Source: Pasteurella bettyae CCUG 2042
GTDB taxonomy: Bacteria; Pseudomonadota; Gammaproteobacteria; Enterobacterales; Pasteurellaceae
Direction: 5' to 3'
Length of the DNA: 42,629 bases
Assembly: GCF_000262245.1 (NCBI RefSeq)
Contig: NZ_AJSX01000006.1
Span: forward strand, 1 to 42,629
Both the position numbers and the translations under genes were made by a program. The notes beneath the pieces are model-generated. The model was given only the letters and a program-made list of their open reading frames with translations. It was not told the origin of the DNA and did not search any database. Below are positions 1 to 10,294 of this stretch, piece after piece (the first letter of the stretch is position 1; every line of letters starts with the position of its first letter).

Positions 1-46
1 TCGTTAGTTTAAGCATATAACAGGAAACTTAAATTAAAAATAAAAG

Positions 47-122
47 TGGTGGGCGATACCGGTCTCGAACCAGTGACCCCCTCCTTGTAAGGGAGGTGCT
101 CTCCCAATTGAGCTAATCGCCC
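47..122 (-). tRNA. tRNA-Val (anticodon UAC)
   Basis: Read on the minus strand this folds as a full cloverleaf: acceptor GGGCGAT/ATCGCCC, D arm GCTC/GAGC, anticodon stem CCTCC/GGAGG with loop CTTACAA (anticodon TAC), T arm ACTGG/CCGGT around TTCGAGA, and an encoded 3' CCA. It lies divergent from gltX, as valU does in E. coli. Confidence 0.97.
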
Positions 123-137
123 CTGTTGTGGGTTGGC

Positions 138-165
138 ATTATAATTGTTATATGCTTTCAGTCAA
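138..165 (-). promoter_or_regulatory. Sigma-70 promoter of tRNA-Val
   Basis: On the minus strand a -35 TTGACT (160-165) and a -10 TATAAT (138-143) are separated by 16 bp and followed by a C-rich discriminator, as is usual for stable-RNA promoters under growth-rate or stringent control. The strength is inferred from sequence only. Confidence 0.8.
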
Positions 166-316
166 CTTATTTTTGCAAAAAACTAGTTAATTGTTGTAAA
201 TTTAGCCATAAATTTGCATTTTATTTTATCAAGAATAAAACTTTCCTTAAAGATTAAAACACGTTGTAGTACAATACTTACAATTTTTTGACATCCAAAT
301 TCAAAGGTTATAATAA

Positions 317-1759
317 ATGGACATTAAAGCATTATTTAATTTAGATCCGAATATTAAAGTACGTACTCGCTTCGCACCTAGCCCAACAGGTTATTTACAT
401 GTAGGTGGTGCACGCACAGCACTTTATTCTTGGTTATATGCAAAACATCATCATGGTGAATTTGTATTACGTATTGAAGATACGGATTTAGAACGTTCAA
501 CACCTGAAGCCACAGCTGCAATTTTAGAAGCAATGGAATGGTTAGATTTGGCTTGGGAACATGGTCCATATTACCAAACTAAACGTTTTGATCGTTATAA
601 TGAAGTTATTGATCAAATGATTGAACAAGGTTTGGCATATCGTTGTTATTGCTCAAAAGAAAGATTAGAAGAATTACGCCATACACAAGAAACCAATAAA
701 GAGAAACCTCGTTATGATCGTCATTGTTTAAATGATCATAGCCATCTTAGCGATGAGCCTCATGTTGTTCGTTTTAAAAATCCACAAGAGGGATCAGTTA
801 TATTTGATGATGCAGTTCGTGGCCGTATTGAAATTAGTAATAGTGAATTAGATGATCTAATTATTCGTCGTACTGATGGTTCTCCAACTTATAACTTCTG
901 TGTAGTAGTAGATGACTGGGATATGGGGATTACTCATGTTGTTCGAGGTGAAGACCATATTAATAATACTCCTCGTCAAATTAATATTTTAAAAGCATTG
1001 GGAGCACCTATTCCAACTTATGCTCATGTTTCTATGATTAATGGTGATGATGGTCAAAAATTATCAAAACGTCATGGTGCGGTTAGTGTAATGCAATACC
1101 GTGATGAAGGTTATTTGCCAGAAGCATTATTAAACTATCTAGTTCGTTTAGGCTGGGGACATGGTGACCAAGAGATCTTTACTCGTGAAGAAATGATTAA
1201 TTTATTTGAATTAGATCATGTAAGTAAATCGGCGAGTGCTTTCAATACAGAAAAATTGTTATGGTTAAACCAACATTATATGCGAGAGTTACCCGCTGAA
1301 TATGTGGCTAAACACCTCGAATGGCAATATAAAGACTTAGCCATTGATACGTCAAATGGCCCAGCCTTGACGGATATAGTGACCATGCTCGCTGAACGCA
1401 GTAAAACTTTGCGTGAAATGGCATTAGCAAGCCGTTATTTCTTTGAAGATTTTGAAGCATTTGATGAAGCTGCTGCGAAAAAACATCTTAAAGCGAGTGC
1501 AATTGAGCCATTAGAAGTGGTTAAAGCTAAATTGGCTGCATTATCTAGTTGGGATTTACATAGCACTCATCAAGCTATTGAACAAACTGCGGCTGAATTA
1601 GAAGTCGGAATGGGCAAAGTAGGAATGCCTTTGCGTGTTGCTGTTACTGGCGTAGGACAATCTCCGTCAATGGATGTTACCCTAGTAGGAATTGGCCGTG
1701 AACGTGTATTAGCGCGTATTAATCAAGCAATTGAGTTTATTAAAACAAAAGTTGCTTAA
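317..1759 (+). CDS. gltX: Glutamate--tRNA ligase
   Basis: This enzyme charges tRNA-Glu with glutamate in the cytoplasm (class I aminoacyl-tRNA synthetase). The protein has 480 residues, the usual length. The HIGH-type ATP motif appears as [11 protein letters not shown] near residues 20-30 and the KMSKS-type loop as QKLSKRH near residue 250. A CYC...C...H cluster near residues 109-140 matches the zinc-binding insertion of the E. coli enzyme. The ATG at 317 begins a typical N-terminus; the Shine-Dalgarno (AAAGG, 303-307) is modest. The gene sits between a divergent tRNA-Val and a co-directional tRNA-Ala, the same arrangement as in E. coli. No truncation is seen. Confidence 0.98.
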   Translation: MDIKALFNLDPNIKVRTRFAPSPTGYLHVGGARTALYSWLYAKHHHGEFVLRIEDTDLERSTPEATAAILEAMEWLDLAWEHGPYYQTKRFDRYNEVIDQMIEQGLAYRCYCSKERLEELRHTQETNKEKPRYDRHCLNDHSHLSDEPHVVRFKNPQEGSVIFDDAVRGRIEISNSELDDLIIRRTDGSPTYNFCVVVDDWDMGITHVVRGEDHINNTPRQINILKALGAPIPTYAHVSMINGDDGQKLSKRHGAVSVMQYRDEGYLPEALLNYLVRLGWGHGDQEIFTREEMINLFELDHVSKSASAFNTEKLLWLNQHYMRELPAEYVAKHLEWQYKDLAIDTSNGPALTDIVTMLAERSKTLREMALASRYFFEDFEAFDEAAAKKHLKASAIEPLEVVKAKLAALSSWDLHSTHQAIEQTAAELEVGMGKVGMPLRVAVTGVGQSPSMDVTLVGIGRERVLARINQAIEFIKTKVA

Positions 1760-1765
1760 TTTTCA

Positions 1766-1794
1766 TTGACAATTTAAGCGTTGGATTTTATTAT
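1766..1794 (+). promoter_or_regulatory. Sigma-70 promoter of tRNA-Ala
   Basis: A consensus -35 TTGACA (1766-1771) and a -10 TATTAT (1789-1794) are separated by 17 bp, about 11 bp before the mature tRNA-Ala. The tRNA can therefore be made independently of gltX readthrough. Confidence 0.85.
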
Positions 1795-1804
1795 TCACCG
1801 CATT

Positions 1805-1881
<77 letters not shown>

Positions 1882-1889
1882 AATTTACA

Positions 1890-1917
1890 GCCTTGAATTT
1901 TATTCAAGGCTTTTTTT
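1890..1917 (+). terminator. Rho-independent terminator of tRNA-Ala
   Basis: Perfect 8-bp stem GCCTTGAA/TTCAAGGC with a 5-nt loop, followed by seven T residues (1911-1917). Confidence 0.9.
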
Positions 1918-1936
1918 GTGATAAATTTTCATTAAA

Positions 1937-1970
1937 AAGACCGCACTTTTTACGCCTAAAGTGCGGTCTT
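1937..1970. terminator. Bidirectional terminator built from paired uptake signals
   Basis: The 13-bp arms AAGACCGCACTTT (1937-1949) and AAAGTGCGGTCTT (1958-1970) pair perfectly around an 8-nt loop. Each arm contains a Hin-type DNA uptake signal. T runs occur on both sides, so it can stop yhcH on the minus strand and residual readthrough from tRNA-Ala. Confidence 0.85.
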
Positions 1971-1987
1971 ATTTTAAAAAATTTTAA

Positions 1988-2575
<588 letters not shown>

Positions 2576-2603
2576 AAACAAGTTTTATTTTCCGTTTTAG
2601 CGT

Positions 2604-2669
2604 GCGGCTATCAAAAGTGATTTTTATAAATTTTTTCAAATTTATTTTAAGATTACTTTTGCTAGTCGC
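2604..2669 (+). promoter_or_regulatory. pnp leader stem-loop (probable RNase III/PNPase autoregulatory site)
   Basis: The leader folds into one long hairpin: 2604-2626 pairs with 2647-2669, then 2627-2633 pairs with 2638-2644 around a TTTC loop. Along 30 positions there are two mismatches, three G-U wobbles and one 2-nt bulge. In E. coli the pnp leader forms a comparable hairpin that RNase III cuts, after which PNPase degrades the duplex and represses its own synthesis. The hairpin ends 49 nt before the pnp start. Function here is inferred from position and shape. Confidence 0.75.
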
Positions 2670-2718
2670 AATTTGGAGAATAGAACATTGTAACTTATTA
2701 ATATAAAAGGAAAAAATA

Positions 2719-4857
2719 ATGACTCCAATTGTTAAACAATTTAAATATGGTCAACACACGGTGACATTAGAAACTGGTGCTATAGCACGTCAGGCAACTG
2801 CTGCAGTAATGGCGAGTATGGATGACACCACAGTATTTGTTACCGTAGTTGCAAAAAAAGAAGTCAAAGAAGGACAAGATTTCTTTCCATTAACAGTTGA
2901 CTATCAAGAACGTACTTACGCCGCAGGTAAGATTCCTGGTGGTTTCTTTAAACGTGAAGGCCGCCCTTCAGAAGGTGAAACACTAATTGCTCGTTTAATT
3001 GACCGTCCAATTCGTCCATTATTCCCAGAAGGTTTCTTAAATGAAATCCAAATCATTGCTACTGTGGTTTCTGTAAATCCACAAATCACTCCTGATTTAG
3101 TGGCAATGATTGGTGCTTCAGCTGCGCTTTCCTTATCTGGTGTACCATTTAATGGCCCTATCGGTGCTGCTCGTGTTGGTTTTATCAATGACCAATTTGT
3201 ATTAAATCCAACTATGACTGAACAAAAACAAAGCCGTTTAGATCTCGTGGTTGCTGGTACAGATAAAGCAGTATTAATGGTTGAATCTGAAGCTGATATT
3301 TTAACTGAAGAACAAATGTTAGCAGCAGTAGTATTCGGTCATCAACAACAACAAGTGGTGGTTGAAGCGATCAAAGAATTTGCCGCAGAAGCAGGCAAAG
3401 CACGTTGGGATTGGGTTGCTCCAGAACCAGATACAGCCTTGATTAATCAAGTTAAAGCTATTGCTGAAAGTCGCTTAGGTGATGCTTACCGTATTACTGA
3501 AAAACAAGTTCGTTATGAACAAATTGATGCACTTAAAGCAGAAGTTATTGCACAAATTACCGCTGAAAATGAAGAAGTGAGTGAAGGTAAAATTATTGAT
3601 ATTTTCACTTCTCTTGAAAGTCAAATTGTGCGCGGACGTATTATTGCTGGTGAACCTCGTATTGATGGACGTACGGTAGATACTGTACGTGCTTTAGATA
3701 TTTGTACAGGGGTATTGCCTCGCACTCATGGTTCAGCAATTTTTACTCGTGGTGAAACACAATCTCTTGCTGTTGCAACTCTGGGTACTGAACGTGATGC
3801 ACAAATTCTTGATGAATTAACAGGCGAACGCCAAGATACTTTCTTATTCCATTATAACTTCCCTCCATATTCTGTAGGTGAAACTGGTCGTATTGGTTCG
3901 CCTAAACGCCGTGAAATTGGTCATGGTCGTTTAGCAAAACGTGGTGTGGCAGCAGTGATGCCAAGTATTTCTGAATTCCCATATGTTGTTCGTGTTGTTT
4001 CTGAGATAACAGAATCTAATGGTTCATCTTCAATGGCTTCTGTTTGTGGCGCATCTCTTGCGTTAATGGATGCTGGTGTGCCAATTAAGTCCGCCGTTGC
4101 AGGTATTGCCATGGGCTTAGTAAAAGAAGAAGACAAATTTGTCGTGTTATCAGACATTTTAGGCGACGAAGACCACTTAGGTGATATGGACTTCAAAGTG
4201 GCAGGTACTCGTACAGGTGTGACTGCACTTCAAATGGATATCAAAATTGAAGGAATTACGCCAGAGATTATGCAGATTGCATTAAATCAAGCGAAAAGTG
4301 CTCGTATGCATATTCTAGGTGTGATGGAACAAGCTATTTCTGCTCCTCGAGCTGAAATTTCTGATTTTGCACCACGCATTCATACTATGAAAATTGATCC
4401 TAAGAAAATTAAGGATGTGATTGGTAAAGGTGGTGCGGTTATTCGTGCGTTAACAGAAGAAACTGGCACATCAATTGATATTGATGATGACGGTACTGTG
4501 AAGATTGCCGCGGTTGATGGTAGTGCGGTAAAACAAGTAATGGCACGTATTGAAGAAATTACTGCTGAGGTGGAAACTGGAGCAATTTACACAGGTAAAG
4601 TAACTCGTCTTGCAGATTTTGGCGCCTTTGTTGCTATTTTAGGCAATAAAGAAGGTCTTGTACATATTTCTCAAATTGCAGAAGAACGAGTTGAGAAAGT
4701 GAGTGATTACCTTGCTGTTGGTCAAGAAGTGCAAGTTAAAGTAGTTGAGATCGATCGCCAAGGTCGTATCCGTTTAACCATGAAACTTGCGCCTAAAGCA
4801 GAGGTACAAGAGCAAGTTGCTGAACAACTTCAAGAAGATGTTGTTGAGCAAGAATAA
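2719..4857 (+). CDS. pnp: Polyribonucleotide nucleotidyltransferase (PNPase)
   Basis: PNPase degrades RNA 3' to 5' using phosphate and is a degradosome component; it acts as a trimer in the cytoplasm. The 712-residue length is normal. Two RNase PH domains fill roughly the first 550 residues with a helical linker between them. The catalytic aspartates lie in [15 protein letters not shown] (near residue 490). A KH domain follows with the motif IGKGGAVI (near 570), then an S1 domain (about 620-690) with [12 protein letters not shown]. An AAAGGA Shine-Dalgarno precedes the ATG. It is followed by nlpI and deaD, as in E. coli, but rpsO is not directly upstream. A leader hairpin suggests autoregulation. 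Confidence 0.98.
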   Translation: MTPIVKQFKYGQHTVTLETGAIARQATAAVMASMDDTTVFVTVVAKKEVKEGQDFFPLTVDYQERTYAAGKIPGGFFKREGRPSEGETLIARLIDRPIRPLFPEGFLNEIQIIATVVSVNPQITPDLVAMIGASAALSLSGVPFNGPIGAARVGFINDQFVLNPTMTEQKQSRLDLVVAGTDKAVLMVESEADILTEEQMLAAVVFGHQQQQVVVEAIKEFAAEAGKARWDWVAPEPDTALINQVKAIAESRLGDAYRITEKQVRYEQIDALKAEVIAQITAENEEVSEGKIIDIFTSLESQIVRGRIIAGEPRIDGRTVDTVRALDICTGVLPRTHGSAIFTRGETQSLAVATLGTERDAQILDELTGERQDTFLFHYNFPPYSVGETGRIGSPKRREIGHGRLAKRGVAAVMPSISEFPYVVRVVSEITESNGSSSMASVCGASLALMDAGVPIKSAVAGIAMGLVKEEDKFVVLSDILGDEDHLGDMDFKVAGTRTGVTALQMDIKIEGITPEIMQIALNQAKSARMHILGVMEQAISAPRAEISDFAPRIHTMKIDPKKIKDVIGKGGAVIRALTEETGTSIDIDDDGTVKIAAVDGSAVKQVMARIEEITAEVETGAIYTGKVTRLADFGAFVAILGNKEGLVHISQIAEERVEKVSDYLAVGQEVQVKVVEIDRQGRIRLTMKLAPKAEVQEQVAEQLQEDVVEQE

Positions 4858-4871
4858 TTCTTAAAATTTAG

Positions 4872-4928
4872 ACCGCACTTTACTGAATTTCCTTGTTATT
4901 AGAGGAGTGATTAGCTGTAAAGTGCGGT
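4872..4928 (+). repeat. Inverted pair of uptake signals between pnp and nlpI
   Basis: ACCGCACTTTA (4872-4882) and TAAAGTGCGGT (4918-4928) are perfect inverted copies separated by 35 nt, each containing a Hin-type uptake signal. No T run follows, so it is a poor terminator; it could still form a hairpin in the pnp-nlpI message. Confidence 0.6.
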
Positions 4929-4967
4929 ATAAATGTAAGAAATTTGTCTAACTAAGGCTTATCGGTA

Positions 4968-5936
4968 ATGATACAACTGAGAAAGTTGTTTAACTTTGTA
5001 TTATTCTTACCTAGTTTGTTTTTTATTTGCTTGATATCTGGCTGTATTAGTAGCTCGGATCAAGTTTTTGTCTCTAAAAATAAAGTTGTTTTAGGTGAGC
5101 AATATCCCAATGCACATTTTGATCAAGAAGTGATGATTGTGCGTATTAGCCAAATGCTGATTGTTGGACAATTGAGTAAAAAAGAACGTGCTGATCTACA
5201 TTTTGAACGAGGTGTTTTATACGACAGCCTTGGTTTGTGGGGACTGGCTCGTTATGACTTTACTCAAGCCTTAGCATTGCAGCCAAAATCGCCTGCAATC
5301 TATAATTATTTAGGACTTTATTTATTATTAGATGGTGAATATGACAGCGCATTGGAAGCTTTTAATGCGGTGTTAGAACTTGATACTAACTATGAATATA
5401 CATACCTAAATCGTGGGTTGGATTTTTATTATATGGAACGTTATAACTTGGCTCAGAATGACTTACTTAAGTTCTATCAAGCAAATAAAAACGATCCTTA
5501 TCGAGTGTTATGGTTATATCTTAACGAATTAAAATTTAAACCTACCGAGGCAACGCAAAATTTAGTAGAACGAGCTAAAACACTCTCTACTGAATACTGG
5601 GGAACCTATATTGTTCAGTATTATCTGAACCAGATTTCTGTTAAAGATCTTTTAGACAAAGCGAAAGCTTTTGTTGATCCGCAGTCTTCTCAATATGCGG
5701 AAGTATTAACAGAAACTTATTTTTATCTAGCAAAACAAAAACTCAATGCAGGCCATATAGAAGAAGCGGAAACGCTATTTAAGTTAGCTATGGCAAATCA
5801 GGTGTATAACTTTGTTGAGTATCGTTTTGCATTGTTCGAGCTTGCAAAACTAAAAGATGCAAGTGAGTTAACAGAACAGGCTGTTGTGCAACAAATGAAA
5901 TTTACTCAAGATAGTTCTAATTCTAAAAAGAATTAA
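4968..5936 (+). CDS. nlpI: Lipoprotein NlpI (TPR protein)
   Basis: NlpI is an outer-membrane-anchored lipoprotein with tetratricopeptide repeats; in E. coli it is an adaptor for the protease Prc and for peptidoglycan endopeptidases. Here the N-terminus has a basic, hydrophobic signal ending in the lipobox LISGC with Cys26 as the lipidation site. TPR-like units are visible in the middle, for example NYLGLYLLLDGEYDSALEAF and a following YTYLNRGLDFYYMERYNLA. The 322-residue length is slightly above the roughly 294 of E. coli. It sits between pnp and deaD, a conserved gene order. AAGG lies 10 nt before the ATG. Confidence 0.95.
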   Translation: MIQLRKLFNFVLFLPSLFFICLISGCISSSDQVFVSKNKVVLGEQYPNAHFDQEVMIVRISQMLIVGQLSKKERADLHFERGVLYDSLGLWGLARYDFTQALALQPKSPAIYNYLGLYLLLDGEYDSALEAFNAVLELDTNYEYTYLNRGLDFYYMERYNLAQNDLLKFYQANKNDPYRVLWLYLNELKFKPTEATQNLVERAKTLSTEYWGTYIVQYYLNQISVKDLLDKAKAFVDPQSSQYAEVLTETYFYLAKQKLNAGHIEEAETLFKLAMANQVYNFVEYRFALFELAKLKDASELTEQAVVQQMKFTQDSSNSKKN

Positions 5937-6005
5937 CTACAGAGTAATCTGCAATTACTGCATACTTATTTTTTCTCAACAAAATTTTTATACATATAGG
6001 AAGCA

Positions 6006-6041
6006 TTGAGCTTTCCTTATTTTATATTCGAGTATTTTTAA
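6006..6041 (+). other. Possible 11-codon leader ORF coupled to deaD
   Basis: A TTG at 6006, preceded by AGGA (5998-6001), opens an 11-codon frame reading (M)[10 protein letters not shown]. Its TAA stop (6039-6041) shares one base with the deaD ATG (TAATG), a classical coupling arrangement. The AGGA also lies in a small hairpin, AGGAAGC (5998-6004) with GCTTTCCT (6010-6017). In E. coli a short ORF, yrbN, occupies the same place before deaD. The spacing to TTG is short and the region is AT-rich, so chance is quite possible. Confidence 0.25.
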
Positions 6042-7939
6042 TGACTGAAACTACAATTACTTTTGGGGATTTAGGCTTGCCTGAATTCATTCTTTCTGCT
6101 GTTTCCGATATGGGTTTTGAAACGCCATCACCTATACAACAAGCTTGTATTCCACATCTTTTAGAAGGCCGTGATGTACTTGGTATGGCACAGACAGGGA
6201 GTGGTAAAACTGCGGCATTCTCTCTTCCATTATTGGCACAAGTAGATATTGAACAAAGACATCCTCAAATGTTAGTTATGGCACCCACGAGAGAGCTTGC
6301 TATTCAAGTGGCAGATGCTTGTGAGCAATTTACAAAAGGTGCAAAAGGCATTCATACAGTAACTTTATATGGCGGACAACGCTATGACATTCAGTTACGT
6401 GCATTACGTCAAGGTGCGCAGGTTGTTGTTGGCACACCAGGTCGTATTCTAGACCATATTCGTCGTGGCACTTTAGACCTTTCTGAATTGAAATTTATTG
6501 TTCTTGATGAAGCAGATGAAATGTTACGCATGGGCTTTATTGATGATGTTGAAACTGTGATGGCAGAATTACCTGAAAAACATCAAACGGCCCTGTTCTC
6601 TGCCACTATGCCAGAGCCAATCCGTCGCATTACAAAACGTTTTATGACGGATCCACAAGAAGTTAAAATTCAATCTACACAACGTACGAATCCAGATATT
6701 GCTCAAAGTTGTTGGTATGTACGAGGCTTCCGTAAAAATGATGCATTGTTACGCTTTTTAGAAGTAGAAGATTTTGATGCAGCAATTATTTTTACAAGAA
6801 CTAAGACTGGCACCTTAGATATTACGGAATTACTAGAAAAACACGGTTTCCGTGCTGCAGCGTTGAATGGTGATATGACACAACAATTACGTGAGCAAAC
6901 TTTAGATCGTTTGCGTAATGGTAGTCTTGATATTTTAGTAGCAACTGATGTAGCAGCTCGTGGTTTAGATGTTGAACGTATTAGTTTGGTGGTTAATTAT
7001 GATATTCCATTAGATGCGGAATCTTATGTTCATCGTATTGGACGTACTGGTCGTGCAGGTCGTTCTGGTAGTGCTATTTTATTTGTAGAACCTCGTGAAC
7101 GTCGTTTATTAGGTAATATTGAACGATTAATGAAGAAGCCAATTGAAGAAGTGGAAGTTCCGAACCATGAGGCATTACAAGCAAGTCGTCGTTCAAAATT
7201 TACCGCCAAAGTTACTAAGCAATTAGAACATCGTGATTTAGAACAATATCGCTTGTTGTTAGAAGACTTATTTACAGCGGATCAAGATCAAGAAGATATT
7301 GCAGCAGCCATGTTGATGTTACTTCAGGGCAAACAGAAACTTATTCTTCCACCTGATCCACCAATGGAAAAACGCACTCGTCGTGAACGTGATGATCGTC
7401 GTAGTGAACGTGGCGATCGACGTGATCGTCGTGATAGTCGTTCAGAAGAGCGCCGTGGTTATGGTAATCCTATTCCAATGGATTTATATCGTATTGAAGT
7501 GGGTCGTGCTGATGGTGTGGATGTCCGCCATATTGTCGGTGCTATTGCAAATGAAGGCGACATTAATAGTCGTAATATTGGACATATCAAACTTTATGAT
7601 GAATATTCAACGGTTGAATTACCGCAAGGCTTGCCGAAAGAATTATTAAACGTATTTGCTAAAGCACGCGTCTTAAATAAACAAATGCGTATGACGTTTG
7701 TAAGTGAAGCCAATGGTTCAACAGGGCGTGAGCGTGGCGAACGTCGTAGTAACGGTAATCGTCGTAGTAACGGTAATCGTCGTAGCAATGACCGTAATGA
7801 CCGTCGAGATAGTGGCAGACGCGAAGAGCGTCGTTTTAATGAGCGTGGTGGTCGTTCATTTAACGAACGCGAACGCTCTCCTCGTAAGGAATTTAAAGAG
7901 CGTGGTGAAGCTAAAGAGCGCTGTCAACGCCGTAGCTAA
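6041..7939 (+). CDS. deaD: DEAD-box ATP-dependent RNA helicase DeaD/CsdA
   Basis: This cold-shock RNA helicase unwinds RNA duplexes in ribosome assembly and mRNA decay. The 632-residue protein has, in order, a Q motif (FGDLGLPEF...SPIQQ), motif I AQTGSGKT (about 47-54), DEAD in VLDEADEM (about 156), SAT (about 188) and motif [12 protein letters not shown] (about 330). A CsdA-type RNA-binding domain follows around residues 480-550. The tail is rich in Arg, Asn, Asp and Gly and contains an exact 18-bp DNA repeat. The ATG has only a weak GAG upstream, and a possible coupled micro-ORF ends on it. It follows nlpI and precedes a clear terminator. Confidence 0.97.
   Translation: MTETTITFGDLGLPEFILSAVSDMGFETPSPIQQACIPHLLEGRDVLGMAQTGSGKTAAFSLPLLAQVDIEQRHPQMLVMAPTRELAIQVADACEQFTKGAKGIHTVTLYGGQRYDIQLRALRQGAQVVVGTPGRILDHIRRGTLDLSELKFIVLDEADEMLRMGFIDDVETVMAELPEKHQTALFSATMPEPIRRITKRFMTDPQEVKIQSTQRTNPDIAQSCWYVRGFRKNDALLRFLEVEDFDAAIIFTRTKTGTLDITELLEKHGFRAAALNGDMTQQLREQTLDRLRNGSLDILVATDVAARGLDVERISLVVNYDIPLDAESYVHRIGRTGRAGRSGSAILFVEPRERRLLGNIERLMKKPIEEVEVPNHEALQASRRSKFTAKVTKQLEHRDLEQYRLLLEDLFTADQDQEDIAAAMLMLLQGKQKLILPPDPPMEKRTRRERDDRRSERGDRRDRRDSRSEERRGYGNPIPMDLYRIEVGRADGVDVRHIVGAIANEGDINSRNIGHIKLYDEYSTVELPQGLPKELLNVFAKARVLNKQMRMTFVSEANGSTGRERGERRSNGNRRSNGNRRSNDRNDRRDSGRREERRFNERGGRSFNERERSPRKEFKERGEAKERCQRRS
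7742..7789 (+). repeat. 18-bp in-frame tandem repeat in deaD tail
   Basis: CGTCGTAGTAACGGTAAT occurs twice in perfect tandem (7742-7759 and 7760-7777) and is followed by a 12-bp near-copy. It encodes RRSNGN repeated in the basic tail. The exact DNA identity suggests recent duplication, and changes in copy number would keep the reading frame. Confidence 0.85.
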
Positions 7940-7954
7940 TAATCATCAAATATT

Positions 7955-7983
7955 AAAAAAGGAATCGTAAAGATTCCTTTTTT
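7955..7983 (+). terminator. Terminator after deaD
   Basis: A 12-bp stem, AAAAAAGGAATC (7955-7966) with GATTCCTTTTTT (7972-7983), surrounds a GTAAA loop and ends in a T run. The A run on the other side makes it potentially bidirectional. Confidence 0.9.
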
Positions 7984-8060
7984 ATTAATATGCTATAAGA
8001 TGACTAGTCGCTACGACAAAGTGCGGTTGAAATCTGAAAAATTTTCTTTAATAAAATAAT

Positions 8061-8081
8061 AAAAGGAGATATATCCCTTTT
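8061..8081 (-). terminator. Weak candidate terminator after the SulP gene
   Basis: On the minus strand AAAAGG pairs with CCTTTT around a short AT-rich loop, 22 bp after the stop codon. The stem is short and the following sequence is T-rich rather than a clean T run. Confidence 0.35.
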
Positions 8082-8102
8082 TATGATCAATTTAACTTCA
8101 AT

Positions 8103-9857
8103 TTATTCTAATGATGATTTATATCCTGCTTCCAATGTACGGATTTTATTATAAGTAATTTGTAGATTCTTACTGAAATGAATACGTTTTATTTCTGGTA
8201 CAGAATTAGATTTCACAATCATACGTAATGGTTGGAACTGCATGTTACACATATATAACTCTTGGTGGGGTAGCATATGTTGTACAAAACGGCTTAATGC
8301 GTGAATTCCACCTGCATCGAGTACGGTTACCGAATCACAACGTAGTACAATATGGCGAATAGTATAGTCTGTATGAACAGTTTTTTCATGTAAATCTGCA
8401 AATAAGTTGTCTGCTGCTGCAAAGAATAATGGGCCACTAATTTTATATACTAAAACATCATCTAAATCTTCTGGCGGGACAACTTCAAATGATTTCGTCA
8501 TTTCTGCAATTGTTCGGATAAATAATAAGCTTGCTAATAACACACCAACAGTAATAGCAATAACCATATCAAATAATACAGTTAAAATTAAACAGGTTAA
8601 TAATACGGCAATTTCATTACGACCTGAACGACGAATAAGGCTGATAATTTGTGGTACGTTAGCCATATTCCACGCCACCATGAGTAATAGAGCTGCCATT
8701 GATGATAATGGTAAATAAGAAAGTATGTCAGCGAAAAGTAATAATGCTAATAATACTAAAATTGCATGTACAACACTTGCGATAGGGGATTGTGCTCCTG
8801 CTTTTACATTTGCTGCTGAACGTGCAATAGCTGCTGTAGCGGTGATCCCTCCTAAGAATGGAGAGACAATGTTGCCTAATCCTTGTGCTAATAATTCATT
8901 ATTTGAATGGTGTTTAGTATCAGTCATGTGATCTAATATTACGGCACATAATAATGATTCTATTGCACCGAGTACAGCCATTGAAAAGGCAGCGGGTAAA
9001 AGTGCTTGTATACTATCAAAATTCCAATTGACTACTTCACCTTGTGCATTAGGAATGTTCCAAGGTAAGGTAATTTCAGGCAGAACATTAGGAATGCTGT
9101 GACCAATAGAACCATCAGCTAATGTAAATGTAAAGGCTGAACCAATACTTGAAACATGAAAACCACAGCTAATTAAGCCTAAAGAAAGTAATGTACCAAT
9201 AATGACCGCAGGAAGATGCCCAGGAATGGATAAACGGAGTTTATGCCAATTAATCAGCACTAATAACGTTACTATACCAACAGCTGCATCAGCCCAATTA
9301 ATCGTTGGCATCGCTATGATTAATGTGTGAAGTTTATCCAAATAGTGTTCAGGCATTTTTGTGATATTTAAACCAAAAAAATCTTTGATTTGTAGTGTAC
9401 CAATCGTAATGCCAATACCAGAGGTAAACCCTAAAGTTACGGGTAATGGAATATATTCAATAAGACGACCTAAACGTAGGAATGCCATGATAACTAAAAT
9501 AATACCAGATAATAAGGTTGCTATGAGTAATCCACTTAATCCAAATTGTTGTGTTACTGGGTAGAGAATAACCACAAATGCAGCAGTAGGGCCAGAAATA
9601 TTGAACCGAGAACCGCCTGCGAGTGCGATAATGATACCTGCCACAATAGCAGTATAAAGTCCATGCTGTGGAGGAACCCCACTTGCAATGGCAAGTGCCA
9701 TAGAAAGGGGGATAGCTATCACACCAACAGTTAAGCCTGCAATGATATCTTTGATAAGGTGTTGTTTGGTATATTGATGATGAAAGCTATCCTTAAGTGC
9801 ACTGAAAGGTTTAACAGTAAGAAAGGCATTTTTAGTAATAAACCATTTTTTTAACAT
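8103..9857 (-). CDS. dauA: SulP family transporter, DauA-like
   Basis: A 584-residue inner-membrane anion transporter with a C-terminal STAS domain. It resembles E. coli DauA (YchM), an aerobic C4-dicarboxylate transporter, more than sulfate permeases, as far as I can recall that sequence. Shared features include [36 protein letters not shown] and [20 protein letters not shown] in the membrane part, and the STAS motif [12 protein letters not shown] near residue 520. I chose the ATG at 9857 (MLKKWF) because homology begins there; the frame continues upstream through a non-conserved stretch and into the divergent tRNA-Ser. The ribosome binding site is weak. Substrate is inferred. Confidence 0.85.
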   Translation of the reverse strand: MLKKWFITKNAFLTVKPFSALKDSFHHQYTKQHLIKDIIAGLTVGVIAIPLSMALAIASGVPPQHGLYTAIVAGIIIALAGGSRFNISGPTAAFVVILYPVTQQFGLSGLLIATLLSGIILVIMAFLRLGRLIEYIPLPVTLGFTSGIGITIGTLQIKDFFGLNITKMPEHYLDKLHTLIIAMPTINWADAAVGIVTLLVLINWHKLRLSIPGHLPAVIIGTLLSLGLISCGFHVSSIGSAFTFTLADGSIGHSIPNVLPEITLPWNIPNAQGEVVNWNFDSIQALLPAAFSMAVLGAIESLLCAVILDHMTDTKHHSNNELLAQGLGNIVSPFLGGITATAAIARSAANVKAGAQSPIASVVHAILVLLALLLFADILSYLPLSSMAALLLMVAWNMANVPQIISLIRRSGRNEIAVLLTCLILTVLFDMVIAITVGVLLASLLFIRTIAEMTKSFEVVPPEDLDDVLVYKISGPLFFAAADNLFADLHEKTVHTDYTIRHIVLRCDSVTVLDAGGIHALSRFVQHMLPHQELYMCNMQFQPLRMIVKSNSVPEIKRIHFSKNLQITYNKIRTLEAGYKSSLE

Positions 9858-9978
9858 ATAAATCCAAATATAGGGGTAAAAATAGAAGATTAACTCTGTT
9901 GATGAGTAACAATATGTATATTTTATCCTTAAATTGTTCATATATTCATGAGATAACTCAATAAAAAACAAAAAAAAC

Positions 9979-10007
9979 TTGACGAAAGCCAAGTAAATTC
10001 TTATAGT
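9979..10007 (+). promoter_or_regulatory. Promoter of tRNA-Ser
   Basis: A -35 TTGACG (9979-9984) and a -10 TATAGT (10002-10007) are spaced by 17 bp and followed by a GC-rich discriminator (TGCCCC), typical of stringently controlled tRNA promoters. Confidence 0.85.
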
Positions 10008-10040
10008 TTCTGCCCCAGTTACATTCTGTAACGCCAAAAT

Positions 10041-10130
10041 GGTGAGATGTCCGAGTGGTTGAAGGAGCACGCCTGGAAAGCGTGTATGTGCGAAAGTGCA
10101 TCGGGGGTTCGAATCCCCCTCTCACCGCCA
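10041..10130 (+). tRNA. tRNA-Ser (anticodon GGA)
   Basis: A 90-nt class II tRNA: acceptor GGTGAGA with TCTCACC, anticodon stem CACGC/GCGTG with loop CTGGAAA (anticodon GGA), long variable arm (TGTGCGAAAGTGCA), T arm GGGGG/CCCCC around TTCGAAT, and an encoded CCA. Confidence 0.97.
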
Positions 10131-10256
10131 TTCTATTTATTATTAAATTTATTCATATAAATCCATAAACTCTTTCATTTGATTTCTAGTTGCATATTTT
10201 TTTATATTAAGTATTATTCTGCGCTCGTATTACATTTTGTGATGTAGTTTTTCAGT

Positions 10257-10287
10257 TTGGGTTCCCTAACCCCAATTTTCAAAAAGG
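10257..10287 (+). promoter_or_regulatory. preQ1 class I-like riboswitch upstream of yhhQ
   Basis: P1 is TTGGG (10257-10261) with CCCAA (10271-10275). Between them lies TTCCCTAAC, whose final C (10270) is at the position of the ligand-pairing cytosine. An A-rich tail (10280-10285) leads into AGG (10285-10287). The loop CCT (10265-10267) can pair with that AGG to close the H-type pseudoknot, which would hide the Shine-Dalgarno of the ATG at 10295. The arrangement closely parallels the Thermoanaerobacter tengcongensis preQ1-I aptamer, and the downstream gene is a queuosine-precursor transporter. Identification is by eye; binding is inferred. Confidence 0.85.
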
Positions 10288-10294
10288 TATATCA

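Noticed and set aside
288-314. TTGACA...TATAAT directly before gltX
   Set aside because: The spacer is only 15 bp and the -10 ends 2 bp before the ATG, so the transcript would start inside the gene. A real promoter is probably further upstream, for example around TACAAT at 270.
5943-5959. Short hairpin AGTAAT/ATTACT after nlpI as terminator
   Set aside because: Only 6 weak A/T-rich pairs and no immediate T run; nlpI and deaD are more likely co-transcribed.
9858-10070. N-terminal extension of the SulP transporter frame reaching into tRNA-Ser
   Set aside because: The extra residues do not resemble the family and overlap the divergent tRNA-Ser gene and its promoter; MLKKWF at 9857 is the first start followed by conserved sequence.
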